Shown piece by piece: positions 47,840 through 50,115 of a stretch of 50,115 bases of DNA. The notes under the pieces were generated by a model that saw only the letters and a program-made list of their open reading frames with translations, was not told where the DNA came from and searched no databases. The DNA comes from an uncultured Prochlorococcus sp. (GTDB lineage: Bacteria; Cyanobacteriota; Cyanobacteriia; PCC-6307; Cyanobiaceae): the NCBI GenBank assembly GCA_902539115.1, contig CACBHP010000008.1:1-50115 (forward strand). The letters run 5' to 3'. The first letter of the stretch is position 1; every line of letters begins with the position of its first letter. The translations under genes were made by a program, and so were the position numbers.

Positions 47840-48457
47840 ATGAAACTTAATCAAGTAATTAATCTACATAAGGGGCTCACTGCATTTGTAGTGATAGGTC
47901 TTATGATTTTTTTTAATAATTTTACAATCGCGCCGTACGTTTATTTAGCTCTACATGGTACATATGGATTACTTTGGCTTCTAAAAGAAAAGATATTCCC
48001 AGATCCTTATTTTAAAGAGAAAATCAATTATTTAACTTCAGTTACTGGTTTTATTTTCCTTGGAAGTTACTGGATAGCTCCCTACATTCTTATCTCATCT
48101 CAGAAATCTGTTCCAAACTTTGTAATAGCTGCTTCTGTATCAATAAATATAATTGGTGTGTTTTTGCACTTTGCTAGTGATGCACAAAAATATTTTTCTC
48201 TTAAATTAAAAAAAGATCTAATTAAAGAAGGATTTTTCGAAAATATAAGGAATACAAATTATCTAGGAGAAATACTAATTTATCTATCATTCGCCATCCT
48301 CTCAATGAGTTTCGCTCCATTAGTAATTCTTGCAATATTTTTCTTTATAGTTTTTCTGCCAAGAATGATAAAAAAAGATAAATCACTCTCAAAATATGAT
48401 TCATTCGAAGAATACAAAAAGAAAAGTGGTCTCATTTTGCCTAAAATAAATGCTTGA
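47840..48457 (+). CDS. ICMT/DUF1295-like membrane methyltransferase
   Basis: 205-residue integral membrane protein with about five helices. The C-terminal pattern LIKEGFFENIRNTNYLGEILIY and RMIKKDKSLSKYDSFEEYKKKSGLILP resembles the active-site region of isoprenylcysteine carboxyl methyltransferase and DUF1295/steroid-reductase-like proteins (RNPNYLGE with a following ExxL pattern). The substrate is unknown; a lipid or quinone is plausible. It overlaps the next gene by eight bases. Confidence 0.75.
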   Translation: MKLNQVINLHKGLTAFVVIGLMIFFNNFTIAPYVYLALHGTYGLLWLLKEKIFPDPYFKEKINYLTSVTGFIFLGSYWIAPYILISSQKSVPNFVIAASVSINIIGVFLHFASDAQKYFSLKLKKDLIKEGFFENIRNTNYLGEILIYLSFAILSMSFAPLVILAIFFFIVFLPRMIKKDKSLSKYDSFEEYKKKSGLILPKINA

Positions 48458-49001
48458 TAACAACTTACCAAGTTGGAGGCAAGATTTAAAATCTTCTAGG
48501 AAAAAAGAGGGCAAATCAACCTCTAATAGATGGATACAGCTTGCAACAGTTAGTGAAGAAAATGAGCCAAGATTAAGAACAGTTGTTTTCAGAGGATGGC
48601 ATAAAGATAGTTCAATGATTATTTTTACAGATAGAAGAAGTGAAAAAATTGGTCATTTAAAATCTAACCCTAATGCAGAAATATTATGGTTCTTTTTGAA
48701 AACCAAATCACAATATAGATTCAAAGGAAAAATACTCGAATTAAAAGATAACAAAAATTATTGGGATTCATTACCAGAAAAATCAAAATCTTCTTGGTTT
48801 TGGGGATCTCCTGGAGAGAAAATAAACCCACATGTGCGATCTGATTATGAAATATTACCCAATCTTCCCAAGTCAGAAAATTTTGTAGTTCTAAATTTTG
48901 AAATCGATTCAGTAGATCTTCTTAAATTAGAACAACCTATTCATAAAAGATATCTTTGGGAAAAGATTAAGGATTGGAAAAAAGTTGAAATTAATCCTTA
49001 A
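48450..49001 (+). CDS. PPOX-class FMN-binding protein (Alr4036-type)
   Basis: 183-residue split-barrel flavoprotein related to pyridoxamine phosphate oxidase. Seen: LPSWRQDLKSSRKKEG, WIQLATVSEENEPRLRTVVFRGW, FTDRRSEKIGHL, and the end segment SVDLLKLEQPIHKRYLW. True PdxH has a longer C-terminal pyridoxal-binding part, so this is a relative whose substrate I cannot name. It overlaps the previous gene by eight bases, suggesting shared transcription. Confidence 0.85.
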   Translation: MLDNNLPSWRQDLKSSRKKEGKSTSNRWIQLATVSEENEPRLRTVVFRGWHKDSSMIIFTDRRSEKIGHLKSNPNAEILWFFLKTKSQYRFKGKILELKDNKNYWDSLPEKSKSSWFWGSPGEKINPHVRSDYEILPNLPKSENFVVLNFEIDSVDLLKLEQPIHKRYLWEKIKDWKKVEINP

Positions 49002-49076
49002 ATATTTCTAAATTGTATATTTTAGGTTGAAAAACATATAATGATCAGTCAGTTTTAAAAAAGAAGTATTATTCAT

Positions 49077-49250
49077 ATGAATTTGTCAGAAATTCCAGAA
49101 AACCCTTTTATTTTCTTATCTTGGGTTACAGCTTTAGGGCTTTTTATAAGTCTTTCCGAAGCAACAATTAAAATAAAACTCAATAAAAGAAACAGTTATC
49201 GAAAAAGACTAGAACTAATAAATAGCCTCTATCCTAAAAAGTTAGCTTGA
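49077..49250 (+). CDS. Small 57-residue protein
   Basis: ATG-started frame of 57 codons, beginning MNLSEIPENP, with a hydrophobic segment at about residues 11-26 (FIFLSWVTALGLFISL) and a strongly basic C-terminal half (KLNKRNSYRKRLE). It occupies the gap between the PPOX gene and the convergent DoxX gene and overlaps the DoxX stop by nine bases. No family recognised. Its single helix plus basic tail looks like a real small membrane protein of picocyanobacteria. Confidence 0.55.
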   Translation: MNLSEIPENPFIFLSWVTALGLFISLSEATIKIKLNKRNSYRKRLELINSLYPKKLA

Positions 49251-49793
49251 AGTATCTGAGAGTATATTTGCTTGTAGAAATTGAAATAAACCACCTTTAT
49301 TTGTTTCTTCTTTAATTTCAACTTCTTTAGAGGTTTTTGAATTTTTTGAGGATATAATTTCCTTCTCATCTTCTGATTTCAAAATTCTAATAATAACTTC
49401 ATCTAAGGAAAAATCTCCAGGACCTGTTAAAGCAATTGAAGTTGCTGAAGCAAAATACAAAAGTAAAAGCTCTAGTAAGAAAATATTAAAACCTGAAGTA
49501 ACAAGTGCATGATATATAGCTACAGAAATTGTTCCTACAATTGCCAAAGCTCCGAACCTTGTAGCTAATCCAATAATTAGTAACCAACTACCTCCAATTT
49601 CTGAGAATGCCGCTATGTATGATAAAAATATTGGGAATGGCAGATGCAATGGTCTGACAAAAGCATCAGCGAAATTTTCTATATTTGATAATTTTTCATA
49701 ACCGTGGTGAATAAGGACGGTTCCAGTTATAACTCTAAGAATTAATAAAGCAGTATCCTTGCTAAACGACTTGGTAAGAATTGTTGAAAGCAC
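49242..49793 (-). CDS. DoxX family membrane protein
   Basis: 183-residue protein with four hydrophobic helices in the first 130 residues. The conserved segments RVITGTVLIHHGYEKL, FSEIGGSWLLIIGLATRFGAL and LLLYFASATSIALTGPGDFSLDE are typical of DoxX proteins, a family linked to redox and sulfur metabolism with varied roles. The C-terminal 45 residues are a charged Lys/Glu-rich tail. The 3' end overlaps the 57-residue gene. Confidence 0.88.
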   Translation of the reverse strand: MLSTILTKSFSKDTALLILRVITGTVLIHHGYEKLSNIENFADAFVRPLHLPFPIFLSYIAAFSEIGGSWLLIIGLATRFGALAIVGTISVAIYHALVTSGFNIFLLELLLLYFASATSIALTGPGDFSLDEVIIRILKSEDEKEIISSKNSKTSKEVEIKEETNKGGLFQFLQANILSDTSS

Positions 49794-49918
49794 TATAAAA
49801 AATTTATCCTTAAGTAAAAATAACTAGTCATAATATCCATCGTGGATTATTCAGCAAAAGTCGGTCCTAAATAAGTATTTATACCTAGATACTTTTTTTG
49901 ATTAGGAATTCAAATAAG

Positions 49919-50115
49919 TTAAAAATTATTTGTTGAATAATTTTCTAATATTCTCTGATTGATTTTCGGAATATTTTCTTTAAATTTGAAAAACCCTTTT
50001 TTGGCAAATTTCCAGGCAAATAAATCTTCATCCCTCACAAGATTAAAAATTTTTTTGTGGTTTAAATTTTTAAAATCAGTTATAAAATCATAATTTTCTC
50101 CCACTCCAGGATAAA
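49919..50115 (-). CDS. 3' end of a gene running off the window
   Basis: The frame is open from the right edge (YPGVGENYDF...) to a TAA at 49919; about 64 residues are visible. The GTG at 50104 is probably internal because the frame continues upstream of it. The segment VRDEDLFAWKFAKKG recalls the C-terminus of bacterial core-2/I-branching-type glycosyltransferases (a DDxLFARKF pattern), but this is weak. Function remains unassigned. Confidence 0.5.
   Translation of the reverse strand, partial: YPGVGENYDFITDFKNLNHKKIFNLVRDEDLFAWKFAKKGFFKFKENIPKINQRILENYSTNNF

Noticed and set aside
1-50115. CRISPR arrays, insertion sequences, prophage or integrase genes
   Set aside because: No repeat-spacer pattern, transposase, integrase or phage structural gene was seen anywhere in the window.

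Overview
The window is a gene-dense, AT-rich piece of a cyanobacterial chromosome. Its content points strongly to a high-light-type Prochlorococcus. Evidence: kaiB and kaiC without kaiA, a Hik33/NblS-type sensor kinase, a high-light-inducible (Hli) protein, a photosystem II S4-domain protein, a paired ClpR/ClpP3, several cyanobacteria-specific unknown families, very short spacers, many tail-to-tail overlaps, and no mobile DNA. I cannot name the strain from sequence alone.

Layout: 1-4.8 kb carries miaB (5' end outside the window), ddl, a small membrane protein, ftsQ and ftsZ, a remnant division/cell-wall cluster. The SRP RNA (minus strand), panB and hemW follow. 7.0-11.6 kb holds a PIN-TRAM membrane protein, clpR-clpP3, ilvC and cobD. 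11.7-13.8 kb is a run of very small genes (an Hli protein, four short unknowns, HU and a 53-residue membrane ORF), then the only gene-free stretch over 300 bases (13739-14095). 14.1-20.5 kb has the glycogen debranching enzyme, tRNA-Gly, a GPH-type sugar symporter and a tight run of MlaE-type permease, DUF3119, DUF3086 and plsY. 20.5-25.7 kb holds pyrF, tyrS, a DUF1825 protein, a GIY-YIG-type protein, pepA and an exported msrA.

25.7-31.9 kb is an outer-membrane operon on the minus strand, read purC-bamA-lpxC-fabZ-lpxA-lpxB-msrA. It couples lipid A synthesis to outer-membrane protein assembly. purD and the nblS-type kinase follow on the plus strand and converge on kaiC-kaiB. Ribosomal L21/L27, a methyltransferase, truB, a SpoIID-like protein and RNase Z come next. 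42.2-44.6 kb has a lumenal pentapeptide protein, a four-cysteine unknown, a [2Fe-2S] ferredoxin and prmA, with two clear intrinsic terminators. The end holds serA, an unknown plus PSII-S4 pair, tRNA-Val, an ICMT-like membrane protein, a PPOX-type flavoprotein, a 57-residue ORF, a DoxX protein and the 3' end of one more gene.

Most genes are housekeeping: translation and RNA maturation, division, envelope biogenesis, purine, pyrimidine and amino-acid synthesis, and proteolysis. The regulatory core is the KaiBC timer beside a light/stress kinase. I found no unmistakable new multi-gene defence or mobile system. The best candidates for undescribed biology are the MlaE-DUF3119-DUF3086-PlsY cluster, the four-Cys protein downstream of the ferredoxin, the GIY-YIG protein and the small-protein island.
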